Assembly (NCBI GenBank): GCA_022410635.1
Contig: JAJVDF010001221.1
Span: forward strand, 49,975 to 113,974
Direction of reading: 5' to 3'
Source: Tretioscincus oriximinensis
Lineage: Eukaryota; Chordata; Lepidosauria; Squamata; Gymnophthalmidae
Length of the DNA: 64,000 bases
Shown here: positions 57,601-64,000 of the stretch, in pieces
Numbering within the stretch: the stretch's first letter is position 1
Layout of the letters: every line of letters begins with the position of its first letter
Made by a program: the position numbers and the translations under genes
The notes under the pieces: model-generated
Databases searched by the model: none
The model's input: only the letters and a program-made list of their open reading frames with translations
What the model was told of the DNA's origin: nothing

Positions 57601-60600
57601 AAACATCCCCAAGACATGATAGTCTTAAAATGGACTGAAAAGAGACTGAGGCTGCACTCCAATTAGACCTTTAAAAGGGAATGGAAAACAGATTTTATCG
57701 TTCCAAAATGAAAGCGAAGTGAGGGCTTAATTTTACCTGAGCATTCATTCCACATTAACGTCCCGATTGCTGTGAGCTGAGAGTGCTCAATTATTCTCTT
57801 TCACGTGCTGCAGTGGGGGGGGGACACCAGTTTTTCAGAGCCAGGAGGGAAGCTGCTGAGTCTGGAGGGAATGCCAAACAAAAGAGCCCCCAGCCCCTGC
57901 TCTCTTGCTCGCTTTTTGTTGCCTGATCTCCCTTGTCAGAGTGGCGCAAATTACAAAAAGGAGCAGCGACTATGCAATTTCACCATAAACTGCGGAGCAG
58001 AAACTAAGTGTGCGCTTAGAGCAACACTGCAGCACTTCTGAGCCCATTTTTATGGTAACACAGTCGGAACGATGAGCTTTGGCTTCACAGTCGTGTGCAC
58101 GTTAAGGGGCAATGGGAATGCAGCCATAGGCTGGTTTAGGCCTAGTCACACGTAACTTGGAACAGCCTATTAGCTACACTGATAGGGACCCAGGGCACAT
58201 CTTTTTGAAGACAAGGCAATGTGAGACTGGTAGTGCGTAATGTTAGGTGCCCAATTCAAACTTATCAATGGATATGCCAATCCTAGTCTCCTGCCAATTC
58301 TGAAAAGTGCAAATAATGCCATAGTGAATTCTTATTTGCACTTTCTGAAGTTGACATGGAATGAGAAGTGTAGTCTTGTTAACACCGACCAAGTTGAAAG
58401 TACAGCTTGTTAGTTTTGCTGTGTTGTGGACTTGGGGAAAGAAACCGCATGTCCTCTCCAGCAAATATTGTCCAACGTTTGTATCTTTATCCAGTACCTG
58501 CAAGCAAAGAGTGCTGCCCAAAGAAGACAACTGTTCTCCAGTCTTCCACCACCCGAAATCTCCCTCCATAGGCATAAAAGAGATATTTCGGGACGATACC
58601 ACTTACTTCCAGGGGATTATCTGATCATCCCCAGTACCGAGAGCCCCCTGGAGGAGGGTAAATTCAACCTCTGCATCTTCACTGAGAAAGAACATCAGTT
58701 TGAGTAAGTTCTACTGGCCTAGTGGGTCAAACATAAGAAGCTTTACGTGACAATGAACTACTGCAAGAAGTTCAGTGATGGTGATTCTGTTTAAACTGGA
58801 GTCCATAGTAACCGCATGTTCCTATCTTTGTGTCTTTGTCCAAATTTATATAAACTTTCTGTATTCTGAAGGAAACAATCACAGCACCAGAACTGTTGGA
58901 ACAGGATCAAATCCTCAGCGTTTTTGCCCAGATCTGTAACGAAAAAAATTGTGTTGTTCGTGAACAATAGAAATGTTTTGTATCCATCTTGTTTTTAATT
59001 CCTATAGACCAGGTATTGCGCATCTTTTTTCTGACAGGGGGCATTTTGATATTCGTAACAACACTCAAGGGCTACATCCCCTTCCCACACCCAGGCCACA
59101 CCCAGGCCACGCCCCACACAAAACCCTGGCCACACCCACACCCAGACCCCCCCCCAAAAAAATTGCAGACTTTTCAATGCTCCTGATCCCCTAACCACCT
59201 CCTTCTCTCCTGGGCGTCTCTCCTTCCTCTTTTTGTATTTCACTTCTTGTTTTAACAAAGTGAGGAACCATTATTAACCCAAGGAAACCGAATGGTTCCT
59301 CAGGGAGCATGCCTGCTGCTGGACCAAATGGTTCCCCAGGGACCAGGCTGTGGGCTGGACCAAATTCTTCCACAGGCCACATCTGGGCCGCGGGCCTTAG
59401 ATTCCCCACCCCTGCTATAGACAAACTGCCTATGGTTTGTGATTCAAGTCCTGCAGGGATTTTTGCTGCCACCAGTGTCCTAAAACTGTAAAATTCTGTA
59501 CGATACAACAGTGATTTCTAAACTCCACACAAATTGTTGGGGTGCAAAGCCAATCCACATGAATTGTTGAGGTGAAATACAAAGATTTGGACCAACTTAA
59601 TAACAACGAAGTTTAAAAGTATCAACGATAGAGGTGACTTTGCTTGGCTTGAAGGCCAATCTATCTTTGACTGAGTCCTTAACCTTAGGGAGAAATGGCC
59701 ACTCAATATAATTTGCGATCCTTCCTGGAATCCATATTAAGGGATCTGTAATCCACACTCTGTCTGGGATTAATCACTCTGGTCCAATCCACACTGAGCT
59801 TTATTCTGGGCTATATCTCAGGACAGAGCTTGGACATCCACATGCCAGTGTAGACTTTTGGTTAGTCATAGTTATTTGGAGCTCTCTCAGCCCCACATAC
59901 TTCACAAGGTGCCTGTTGTGGAGAGACGAACAAAAGGGTATGCAAGGTTGTTTGATTCCCCTTGATTTGAAAAAAGTGGAGTATAACCAACTCTCCTCCT
60001 CCCCTAAATTGGAGATGATGTCCAAATTAAAAATTCTAAATTTCTTGTTATTATTTTGTCTTCCAGAGAAATTGCTGATGACATAGGTGCAGAGGGAAAG
60101 AGCCTGCAGGTAAGGCCAGCACTATAACCAGGCAAAGAAGATGGGTGTTGTCCCATCAATGCTTGCAAAGCACTTGTGTATCCAAACTAAGGGAGGGGAC
60201 CCTGGATCATCAGAAGGGTCACTTCGCAAGGAATATACTGATTCCTCAGGATTTTGTTTCTTTCCAGAAGCTAACTAATATTAGGATGGCATCAATGATT
60301 GAGAAAATATTCCTGGAGGGGACCGGACAGGTATGAGAATAAAGGAACATTGTACACGTATAATTCTAAGGTATGAAGTATGGATGGTCACTGGCCCATT
60401 CATCAGAACATTCACCATTCATGAAAACTGATGTGGGGCTACCCAAAGGACCACAATCCTCCATGGTGGATCACATCCCATCGACAATGTTTGTAACCTT
60501 TGGTTGTTAACATGCAGAAATGGCCACATGGGGTGAATGGCTGCAAGGTGTTCATTTATGAGGTCTTGGAGGGTGGTGAATCAAGTTTGACTTAAAGCAA

Positions 60601-62940
60601 GGGACCAACAACACCTGGAGACCATGGCAGTCCCACCCCAGTCTCATGTAGTGGTTAGAATGTGAGACTTTTACCTGGAAGTCTCCTGGTTCAAATCTGT
60701 ACTCCCCCATGAAAGCCAGCTGGGTGACCTTGGGCTAGCTGCAGTTCTTCAGAGCTCTCACAAGGCATTTGTTGTGAAGAGAAGAATAGAAGGTTATGGA
60801 AGCCACTTTGATTCATTTCAGGTTCAGAAAAGCATTGAAACTTCTTCTTTTCCTCCTCCTCCTTCTCTGATGTTGTAACAGAATGAAAAGATGGTCCTTA
60901 TACAATGTTTCTTTGAGAGTCAGTCTGGTGCAGTGGTAAGAGTGTCAGACTCTTATCTGGAAGTCTCCCAGTTCAATTCTGCACTCGCACACAAAAGCCA
61001 ATGGGTGATAGTCACAGTTCTCCAGATCTATCTCAGCCCCACCTACTTCACAATTTGTCTGTTGGGAAGAGAAGAACAGAAGGCTATGGAAGGCATTTTG
61101 ATTCCCTTCAGGTTGAGAAAAGGGTGGTATATCAACAGACGCTTCTTCTTCTCTGATGTCGTAACAGAATGAAAAAGATGGTCCTTACATAAAAATTCAT
61201 TGCTTTCTCTTTATGACTACTTAGGACCAGCAAGCAGGCCCAGAAGACCTTGTGAGCATTCTGAATAAATCGAAGATGCTTTCTCGTGAGTAAACAGATT
61301 TTCCCTTCTGTTTTGAATTCCATATGAGATCCATGGGCCCATAAAATTTGGGGATTCCAGGAAGTGACTTTTATAATTCTGCAAGTTCTTTTCTTTTTTT
61401 CTTTTTCGTTTGCTCTTAAGCTCTGTTGTCAACCAAAATTTATCCTCTTCCCACTTCCCTTTCCAGTTTATCTTCTGAACTCCGAAAGCTTTTCCAAGGA
61501 TGACTGCCTGAAATTCATCCAACACTTCAGTGTATCCTTTTTCCATAGGAACGAGTAGAGAAGGAGCAAAACCTGGGATAAATCCATACAGAATAGGCAT
61601 GCTCTTTACACCTTATATGAAACTGAAGCATTGGGAGAGGTCTGAAGCTATCTAAATGTTAAGGAGAACCCAGTTTGCAGTTGCACAAATACTTTTTGCA
61701 TATTTATCTAACAGATTTCAAAACATTTACGCTTTTGTTCCTGGCCATCATTTTCATGGAGTGCTTTTCTATAGATTTGCTTTTCCTTAACTTAAAACAA
61801 TAGGAGAATGCAACAGGCAAGATAAAGTTTTATGAATTTCAGCAACTTTGGGGGAGACTCATAGAATGGACGGTAAGTGTCAAAAGACCAGACATGACAA
61901 CATCCTTTGATAATTCCCCCACACCATTGTAATCAATCTCTTTGTTGATATTATGATGCCTCGCTTCTGTAATGTAACACAGTTTGCATTGTTTTAATGT
62001 TTCTCATTTTTCCTCAGAAAATATTCACTAAATACGATCCGGACAAATCTGGAATCATGAATATTCATGACATGCCATTGGCACTAGATGATGCAGGTAA
62101 AAACCATATAGGAATGGAAATTGCTTTTTTAAAATAAAATCCTGGGAGAAATATCACAAGGGAATAGAAAAGGTGCCGCAATGGTGGTGCGTCCAAATTT
62201 ATTTTTATTTTATTTATTTATCCTTATACCCAAAGGTCTCAGAGCAGCCAACAATAAAAACAATGGTGCAAAATTAGCATATTAAAACAGTATCAAAACA
62301 GTATCTGAAGATGAGAAGAAAAACAGCATTTCTTCAACCAAAGGCCTGTTAAAGAGTCCTGAAATGTCTAAAGAAACCTGGAAAAGAGGAGGGATTTTTA
62401 ATCATGGCTCCATAATGCTTCATGTTAATAGTTGCATGACTATGGATGCTTGTTTTGGTGGAGAATGCAGGCGAATAGTGAGAGATTATTGTAATCATGT
62501 TTTTCTTATGAACTTTTGATGGAAAATTATTAGACTACCATATAATAATAATAATTGCTGAACTCTTAAAGTTCTTATACTGGATACCCCTAAGTGACTT
62601 TAAATGGGGTGAGTGAAATTCTGTGTATGATCTTCCTATTTTAATGCACACAAACATGTAGCATTAGGGTGCAACATTCAGTTGCTTAAGCATCTTCATT
62701 GCTAAATAAATAAAAATGGTGTGTAATCCTCACATTTTTCTGTTCCTGATGTGTGTTTTTAAAATGGAACTTCACTTTTGAAACACAACTTGTGCTAATA
62801 TTCCTGTCCTTTTTCAAATTTAGGGTTCTACTTAAACACGAGTACAAGAATGGAAATTGTGTCAAACTATGGCAGTTTTGGCCTTCAGATAGAATATAAC
62901 AGTTATTTGTACCTCATGATGAACCTACAAAAAACTTTCT
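40265..62940 (+). CDS. Calpain gene 2, exons 1-19, 3' end outside window
   Basis: Classical-plan calpain. CDS: 40265-40492, 41644-41719, 42413-42534, 42953-43086, 45370-45538, 47593-47676, 49579-49664, 51080-51154, 51815-51975, 53049-53230, 55540-55551, 58495-58703, 60067-60109, 60268-60330, 61225-61285, 61467-61531, 61804-61872, 62018-62096, 62824-62940. This gives 678 codons plus one base; two more exons of usual size would make about 706 residues. In this numbering Gln98 (oxyanion-hole type), Cys104, His262, Asn286 and Trp288 are in place, and DGEFW is intact. C2-like domain from [10 protein letters not shown] with an acidic stretch; penta-EF-hand from exon 14. A second version of exon 11 lies at 56766. 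Likely an active Ca2+-dependent protease; substrates cannot be read from the sequence. Confidence 0.95.
40728..40845. repeat. Palindromic MITE-like repeat
   Basis: GGCCCTCCAGATGTTCCTGA at the left and TTGGGAGCCATAGTCCAGGA at the right fold back through CATTCCATTT/GGAATGGAATG. Intron 1. Confidence 0.75.
41280..41365 (+). mobile_element. CR1-type 3' tail
   Basis: TGCTGGACTTGATGGGCTGT, GGCCTGATCCAGTATGGCTC and TTCTTATGTTCTTAT. Confidence 0.85.
41644..41719 (+). CDS. Gene 2 exon 2
   Basis: 76 nt. Encodes [20 protein letters not shown] then KQGGV; TRTD and the Gln six residues before Cys104 match the protease-core calcium site and oxyanion-hole Gln of calpains. Confidence 0.93.
41775..42222. mobile_element. 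hAT-like MITE candidate
   Basis: Left end CGGGTGGGGAAACG and right end CTTTCCCCACCCCTG are inverted; no exact 8-bp target duplication found. Confidence 0.55.
42413..42534 (+). CDS. Gene 2 exon 3: active-site Cys104
   Basis: 122 nt. Encodes [20 protein letters not shown] then WVVPQDQSF and YAGIFHFR. Intact GDCW. Confidence 0.95.
42953..43086 (+). CDS. Gene 2 exon 4
   Basis: 134 nt. Encodes [20 protein letters not shown] then [13 protein letters not shown]. Confidence 0.95.
43131..43330 (-). mobile_element. Short inverted-repeat element, Penelope-associated
   Basis: Same element as 8438 in the other orientation: ends ..CACAGCTATTTCTCTGAAA. Direct repeats ATGTATTAGGGG at 43119-43130 and 43331-43342. 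Arms meet at CTTCTTCAAATGCATCTGAA. Confidence 0.88.
43705..44625. mobile_element. Unclassified element with GATTTAAATC ends
   Basis: Left end has several GATTTAAATC palindromes; right end has CGATTTAAATTT, AAATCCGATTT and TGATTTTTATCCACCCTGAT. About 920 bp with a non-coding centre. Resembles a DNA transposon derivative; family not established. Confidence 0.6.
44630..45360. other. Gene 2 intron 4 tail, nothing recognised
   Basis: AT-rich with a TATATATATATA run near 44790. No exon or named repeat seen. Confidence 0.55.
45370..45538 (+). CDS. Gene 2 exon 5
   Basis: 169 nt. Encodes [20 protein letters not shown] then [20 protein letters not shown] and CLMGASVR. Confidence 0.95.
45572..46480 (-). 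mobile_element. L2-type LINE with RT fragment
   Basis: (TTTA)n tail, complement of the L2 3' end, then the RT frame at 46366-46139: [33 protein letters not shown]. The longest L2-type copy in the window. Intron 5 of gene 2. Confidence 0.9.
46700..47140 (+). mobile_element. SINE with multiplied tail
   Basis: Tail GGGTGGGGTATAAAAACCCA with CTT/CCT tract is followed by two more tail units (each with CTCTTTTGGGAAATGAGTAA and a GTGAGAAGGGTGGG-like word). Confidence 0.78.
47593..47676 (+). CDS. Gene 2 exon 6: active-site His262
   Basis: 84 nt. Encodes [20 protein letters not shown] then YSITGTYK. Confidence 0.95.
47765..48190. repeat. Unclassified dispersed repeat, copy 2
   Basis: Counterpart of 17235-17670, here in intron 6 of gene 2. 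Confidence 0.75.
48258..48475. mobile_element. MITE with GGCTGCCTCCCCATG termini
   Basis: Left GGCTGCCTCCCCATGCGATG; right CATCGCTTGGGGAGGCAGC, inverted. Internal ATGATGGAC/GTCCATCATC also pairs. Relatives near 35935 (AGCTGCCTCCCCATGAGAG) and 18799. Confidence 0.82.
48505..49435 (-). mobile_element. CR1-type LINE, decayed ORF2
   Basis: Reverse copy with AAGAACATAAGAGGAGCCCT at its 3' end; parallels 19172-20100. Split by a small palindrome at 48832. Confidence 0.9.
48832..48916. mobile_element. 85-bp palindromic MITE with TA target
   Basis: ATAATGCTCAAAACAATTAA.. and ..TTAATTGTTTTGAGCAGTAT are inverted ends; the CR1 host sequence GAAAAAATA resumes directly after a duplicated TA, as in Tc1/mariner-type insertion. 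Confidence 0.82.
49579..49664 (+). CDS. Gene 2 exon 7: active-site Asn286
   Basis: 86 nt. Encodes [20 protein letters not shown] then EWNGRWSD. Intact NPWG. Confidence 0.95.
49717..49949. mobile_element. hAT-type MITE with 8-bp target duplication
   Basis: Left terminus CAGGGGTTTCCAACC, right terminus complement CAGCGGTTCCCAACC, with CTCCAGAG repeated at 49709-49716 and 49950-49957. 233 bp, non-coding. Confidence 0.92.
50165..50475 (-). mobile_element. L2-type LINE 3' end, left part
   Basis: TTTATTCATT-rich tail, TATACCCAAGGGTCTCAGGG, then GATGCACCTTGAGGGGGAGA; resumes after the SINE at about 50791. Confidence 0.88.
50476..50790 (+). mobile_element. SINE (GATAGCTCAG family) nested in L2
   Basis: GGATAGCTCAGTTGCTAAGG, GGTTTCGAAGCCC, tail with (TTC)n at 50766-50789. 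Confidence 0.93.
51080..51154 (+). CDS. Gene 2 exon 8: DGEFW
   Basis: 75 nt. Encodes [20 protein letters not shown] then DGEF(W). The second protease-core calcium site residues are present. Confidence 0.95.
51405..51610 (+). mobile_element. tRNA-derived SINE, Bov-B-like tail
   Basis: GATGTAGTGATTAGAGTGTC, AGTTCAATTCTGC, body, AAGCCGCTTTGATTC. Confidence 0.9.
51815..51975 (+). CDS. Gene 2 exon 9: C2-like domain start
   Basis: 161 nt. Encodes [20 protein letters not shown] then [20 protein letters not shown]. Donor GTAATT. Confidence 0.94.
52340..52745 (-). mobile_element. CR1 LINE 3' region
   Basis: CAAACCCCTGCTCAACACAG.., ACCACCTCCTGTGCCAAC, TTGCAGATTGAACATCCCTA; classic CR1 in reverse. 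Confidence 0.88.
53049..53230 (+). CDS. Gene 2 exon 10: acidic loop
   Basis: 182 nt. Encodes [20 protein letters not shown] then [14 protein letters not shown] and [11 protein letters not shown]. The Asp/Glu stretch matches the domain III acidic loop of calpains. Confidence 0.94.
53877..54770. mobile_element. Penelope-type inverted-repeat element, expanded
   Basis: Left arm GAAATAGCTGTGTTAGTC.., GGGAGACTAACAAGAGAAAG; right arm CTTTCTCTTGTTAGTCTC. The space between is filled by a 46-bp tandem array. Confidence 0.85.
53955..54700. repeat. 46-bp minisatellite, about 16 units
   Basis: Two unit types: A with GATGAAATTTCATAGATGAG and B with GATGAACTTTCGTAGACAAG, each followed by TCTACTTCGTGAAGAAA. 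One ambiguous base at 54197. Non-coding. Confidence 0.95.
55540..55551 (+). CDS. Gene 2 micro-exon 11a (12 nt)
   Basis: CTGCCCAGAGAG (Leu-Pro-Arg-Glu) between TTTTTTTAAAG and GTAATA. Keeps the frame of exons 10 and 12 and resembles the Val-Pro-Lys-Glu of other calpains. Confidence 0.8.
55715..55910 (+). mobile_element. tRNA-derived SINE
   Basis: GTTAGAGTGTCAGACTC.., GGTTTGATTCTACC, CTCAGCCCCACGTATTTCAC, TAAGCTGCTTTGG. Confidence 0.85.
56180..56355. repeat. Dispersed ATGTCATTTCCGG repeat
   Basis: GATGTCATTTCCGGTCC, GGAAATGATGTCC; CpG-decayed relative of 38840. Confidence 0.6.
56395..56620 (+). mobile_element. SINE, decayed
   Basis: AAATAGCACAGTTGTTAAG.., TAGCCAACTCTGCTATTTGA, ATAAGCCTTCAAGTGAG; head and tail weak. 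Confidence 0.7.
56766..56777 (+). CDS. Gene 2 candidate micro-exon 11b (12 nt)
   Basis: ATTTGCAAACAG (Ile-Cys-Lys-Gln) between TTTTTGAAG and GTAATT. The flanks repeat those of 11a: a TATGTTTTCT pyrimidine tract upstream and a TACTCAAGTGA-type word downstream. It could be used instead of 11a, with it (+4 residues, frame kept), or not at all. Confidence 0.55.
56868..57275 (-). mobile_element. Probable L1-type LINE 3' region
   Basis: TTTATTTATTTATTTTTAAT start, then an AT-rich stretch similar in character to 8700-9200. Interrupts homology around micro-exon 11b. Confidence 0.45.
57276..57610 (-). mobile_element. CR1-type LINE 3' end
   Basis: Reverse frame reads [20 protein letters not shown] and [13 protein letters not shown], near-identical to the 19384 copy. 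Confidence 0.93.
57652..58135. mobile_element. hAT-like MITE, CpG-decayed relative of 32930
   Basis: Left GGCTGCACTCCAATT; right CAATGGGAATGCAGCC, inverted. Internal TTTTTATGGTAACACAG matches 33456. Confidence 0.6.
58495..58703 (+). CDS. Gene 2 exon 12: C2-like domain end
   Basis: 209 nt. Encodes [40 protein letters not shown] and [13 protein letters not shown](E). Confidence 0.94.
59015..59415. repeat. Dispersed repeat, GGCCGCGGGCC family
   Basis: Ends CATCTGGGCCGCGGGCCTTA and GATTCCCCACCCCTG, a common reptile repeat terminus; a C-rich CACACCCAGG block lies inside. Confidence 0.6.
59855..60005 (+). mobile_element. SINE 3' half
   Basis: GAGCTCTCTCAGCCCCACAT, CACAAGGTGCCTGTTGTGGA, then TTGATTCCCCTTGA and CTCCTCC. 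Ends about 60 bases before exon 13. Confidence 0.8.
60067..60109 (+). CDS. Gene 2 exon 13: linker
   Basis: 43 nt. Encodes [14 protein letters not shown]. Acceptor TTTTGTCTTCCAG. Confidence 0.92.
60268..60330 (+). CDS. Gene 2 exon 14: EF-hand 1 start
   Basis: 63 nt. Encodes [21 protein letters not shown]. Confidence 0.92.
60640..60875 (+). mobile_element. tRNA-derived SINE
   Basis: CATGTAGTGGTTAGAATGTG, GGTTCAAATCTG, AGCCACTTTGATTC, then CTTCTTCTTTTCC. Confidence 0.88.
60915..61160 (+). mobile_element. tRNA-derived SINE
   Basis: GTCAGTCTGGTGCAGTGGTA, AGTTCAATTCTGC, TTTTGATTCCCTTCAGG and (CTT)n; second copy in the same intron. Confidence 0.9.
61225..61285 (+). CDS. Gene 2 exon 15: EF-hand 1
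   Basis: 61 nt. Encodes [20 protein letters not shown]. Confidence 0.92.
61467..61531 (+). CDS. Gene 2 exon 16
   Basis: 65 nt. Encodes [21 protein letters not shown]. Donor GTATCC as in gene 1. Confidence 0.92.
61804..61872 (+). CDS. Gene 2 exon 17: EF-hand 2, degenerate
   Basis: 69 nt. Encodes [23 protein letters not shown]. Loop position 1 is Ser and position 3 Asn in place of Asp. Confidence 0.94.
62018..62096 (+). CDS. Gene 2 exon 18: EF-hand 3, Asp at position 12
   Basis: 79 nt. Encodes [20 protein letters not shown] then LALDDA. Loop position 12 is Asp; gene 1 has the usual Glu. Confidence 0.94.
62190..62350 (-). mobile_element. L2-type LINE 3' end
   Basis: TTTTATTTATTTATCC tail, TATACCCAAAGGTCTCAG, then AGCATTTCTTCAACCAAAGG. 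Confidence 0.85.
62824..62940 (+). CDS. Gene 2 exon 19: EF-hand 4
   Basis: 117 nt. Encodes [20 protein letters not shown] then [18 protein letters not shown]. Donor GTAAGT; the intron start is alignable with gene 1 intron 19. Exons 20-21 not found before 64000. Confidence 0.94.
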
Positions 62941-63679
62941 GTAAGTTGTGCCTTCTTCATAAAATTGTTGCCATTGCTATTCAGTTACATTTACCTGTTT
63001 TGCTTTCCCCCTGAAATCAAACAGAATAGATGGGTTGTTGGGTTATTCTTGGAACAACTTTCTGAAGTTAGGTTAATATAAAGAATCCAAGTCTGAAATT
63101 TGCCAGAAATGTCCCTAATTTTACTTATACTAATCTGTCCCCTAATATTTTGCGGATTTACAATAGTCCCCCCAAGGGTCTGTAATTGGACGGAACCCTT
63201 GACCAATCCCAAAGCAAGCAGAGCTGTCACAGTCAGAAACGTCAAAGTGCATTAATGCCAGAGGAACATGGCTGCTCCACAAGAAGAGGATAGAACAACC
63301 CAGTCTTTGTGGGGAGGAGGAATTTTGTTGAAGTGATTGAGTTGCATCTTTTCTTTCTGGGAGCTGGGCAAATGGCAGTTCCGTCTGCCCTATGCAAAGA
63401 GGGGAAACAGTGTTTGTGGACAAAGGATGCCAAAATCAGCATGAGGCAACCACGGTCATCAAGTTCCCATCTCTAGCCATCTCTGGTGGCCAAAGCCATT
63501 ACTGCATTCTGTGGGCTTATATGCTAGTTTATCTATATTTCTCTCCTGACTAATAACCAAAAGTCTTAAGGCATCAAAGCATAATCAAAGCTGAATATGT
63601 AAGCTCTTAGGTAAGTCTGATACACCTCCAGCAAACCCCCATAATTTTCCTGACACTATACTTTCCTGGCACATTTATT

Positions 63680-63740
63680 TTATTTTATTTATTCTATTGA
63701 TTAATTCATTTATGCTTATACCTCTCCCTGAAAGTCTTAG
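63680..63740 (-). mobile_element. L2-type 3' tail fragment
   Basis: TTATTTTATTTATTC run and TACCTCTCCCTGAAAGTCTT, cut by the SINE that follows. Confidence 0.7.
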
Positions 63741-64000
63741 CAGGAACGGATAGCTCAGTCGCTTAGGAATTCGTCTCTCGCCTGGGAGATCAGGTTTCGA
63801 AGCCCTGTGTGGGACGTGGGTAAGGGATGAGCACCTTTCACTAGCCTGTAGTTCTAGCCAACCCAGCTATTTGAAAGCATGAATTGCAAGAAATTGCAAC
63901 TGACTGCAAGTAGATACTTGGGAACCACCACAGCCTGGTGGGGAAGATAGAATGTGAGCCTTCGGACAAAATATATCCTTGTAAGCCGCTTTGAGTCCCT
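63741..64000 (+). mobile_element. SINE (GATAGCTCAG family), cut by window end
   Basis: GGATAGCTCAGTCGCTTAGG, GGTTTCGAAGCCC, AAGCCGCTTTGAGTCCCT at the edge. Confidence 0.93.

Noticed and set aside
62941..64000. Exons 20-21 of gene 2
   Set aside because: No 59-nt exon with an EF-hand 5 loop or WLxxxM-type C-terminal exon was found; the intron continues past the window.

Overview
The window is nuclear DNA of a vertebrate, very probably a squamate reptile (lizard, gecko or snake). The evidence is intron-rich genes with vertebrate splice signals, and a repeat load made of CR1 and L2-type LINEs, L1-type LINEs, a Penelope-like element, hAT-like MITEs, and tRNA-derived SINEs ending in a Bov-B-like tail followed by a CTT-rich microsatellite (the 'Sauria SINE' layout). 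The species call is inference from repeat content.

The only protein-coding genes I can support are two calpains (Ca2+-regulated cysteine proteases) in tandem on the + strand. Gene 1 (1438-33909) enters the window at the exon carrying the catalytic Cys and runs through 19 exons to its stop codon. Gene 2 (40265-62940) starts inside the window behind a TATA-like box and runs through exon 19; its last two small exons should lie beyond position 64000. Exon sizes and phases match between the two genes and follow the classical calpain plan: protease core CysPc, C2-like/CBSW domain III, then penta-EF-hand. Every exon has GT..AG borders and all reading frames join without stops. Intron sequence flanking several exons is still alignable between the genes, which points to tandem duplication. 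I cannot decide by eye which named family (CAPN8/9/11/13/14) they belong to, so no symbol is given.

The paralogs differ in instructive ways. Gene 2 keeps the textbook protease core. Gene 1 keeps the Cys-His-Asn triad but has GHCW for GDCW, NPHG for NPWG (the tryptophan wedge) and EGLFR for DGEFW (a Ca2+ site of the protease core), and it lacks the acidic stretch of domain III. Gene 2 carries two copies of the 12-nt micro-exon 11, each with its own splice sites.

Layout: 1-1437 LINE debris; 1438-33909 gene 1, with repeats and a 938-base assembly gap (3190-4127); 33910-40140 intergenic, mostly repeats; 40141-62940 gene 2; 62941-64000 intron 19 of gene 2. Non-coding highlights are a Penelope-like element with a GIY-YIG ORF and several short inverted-repeat relatives, one of which has grown a 46-bp minisatellite with a three-unit higher-order pattern; a CR1 copy with a long open reverse-transcriptase frame; several hairpin elements; and repeatedly nested SINE-in-LINE insertions.
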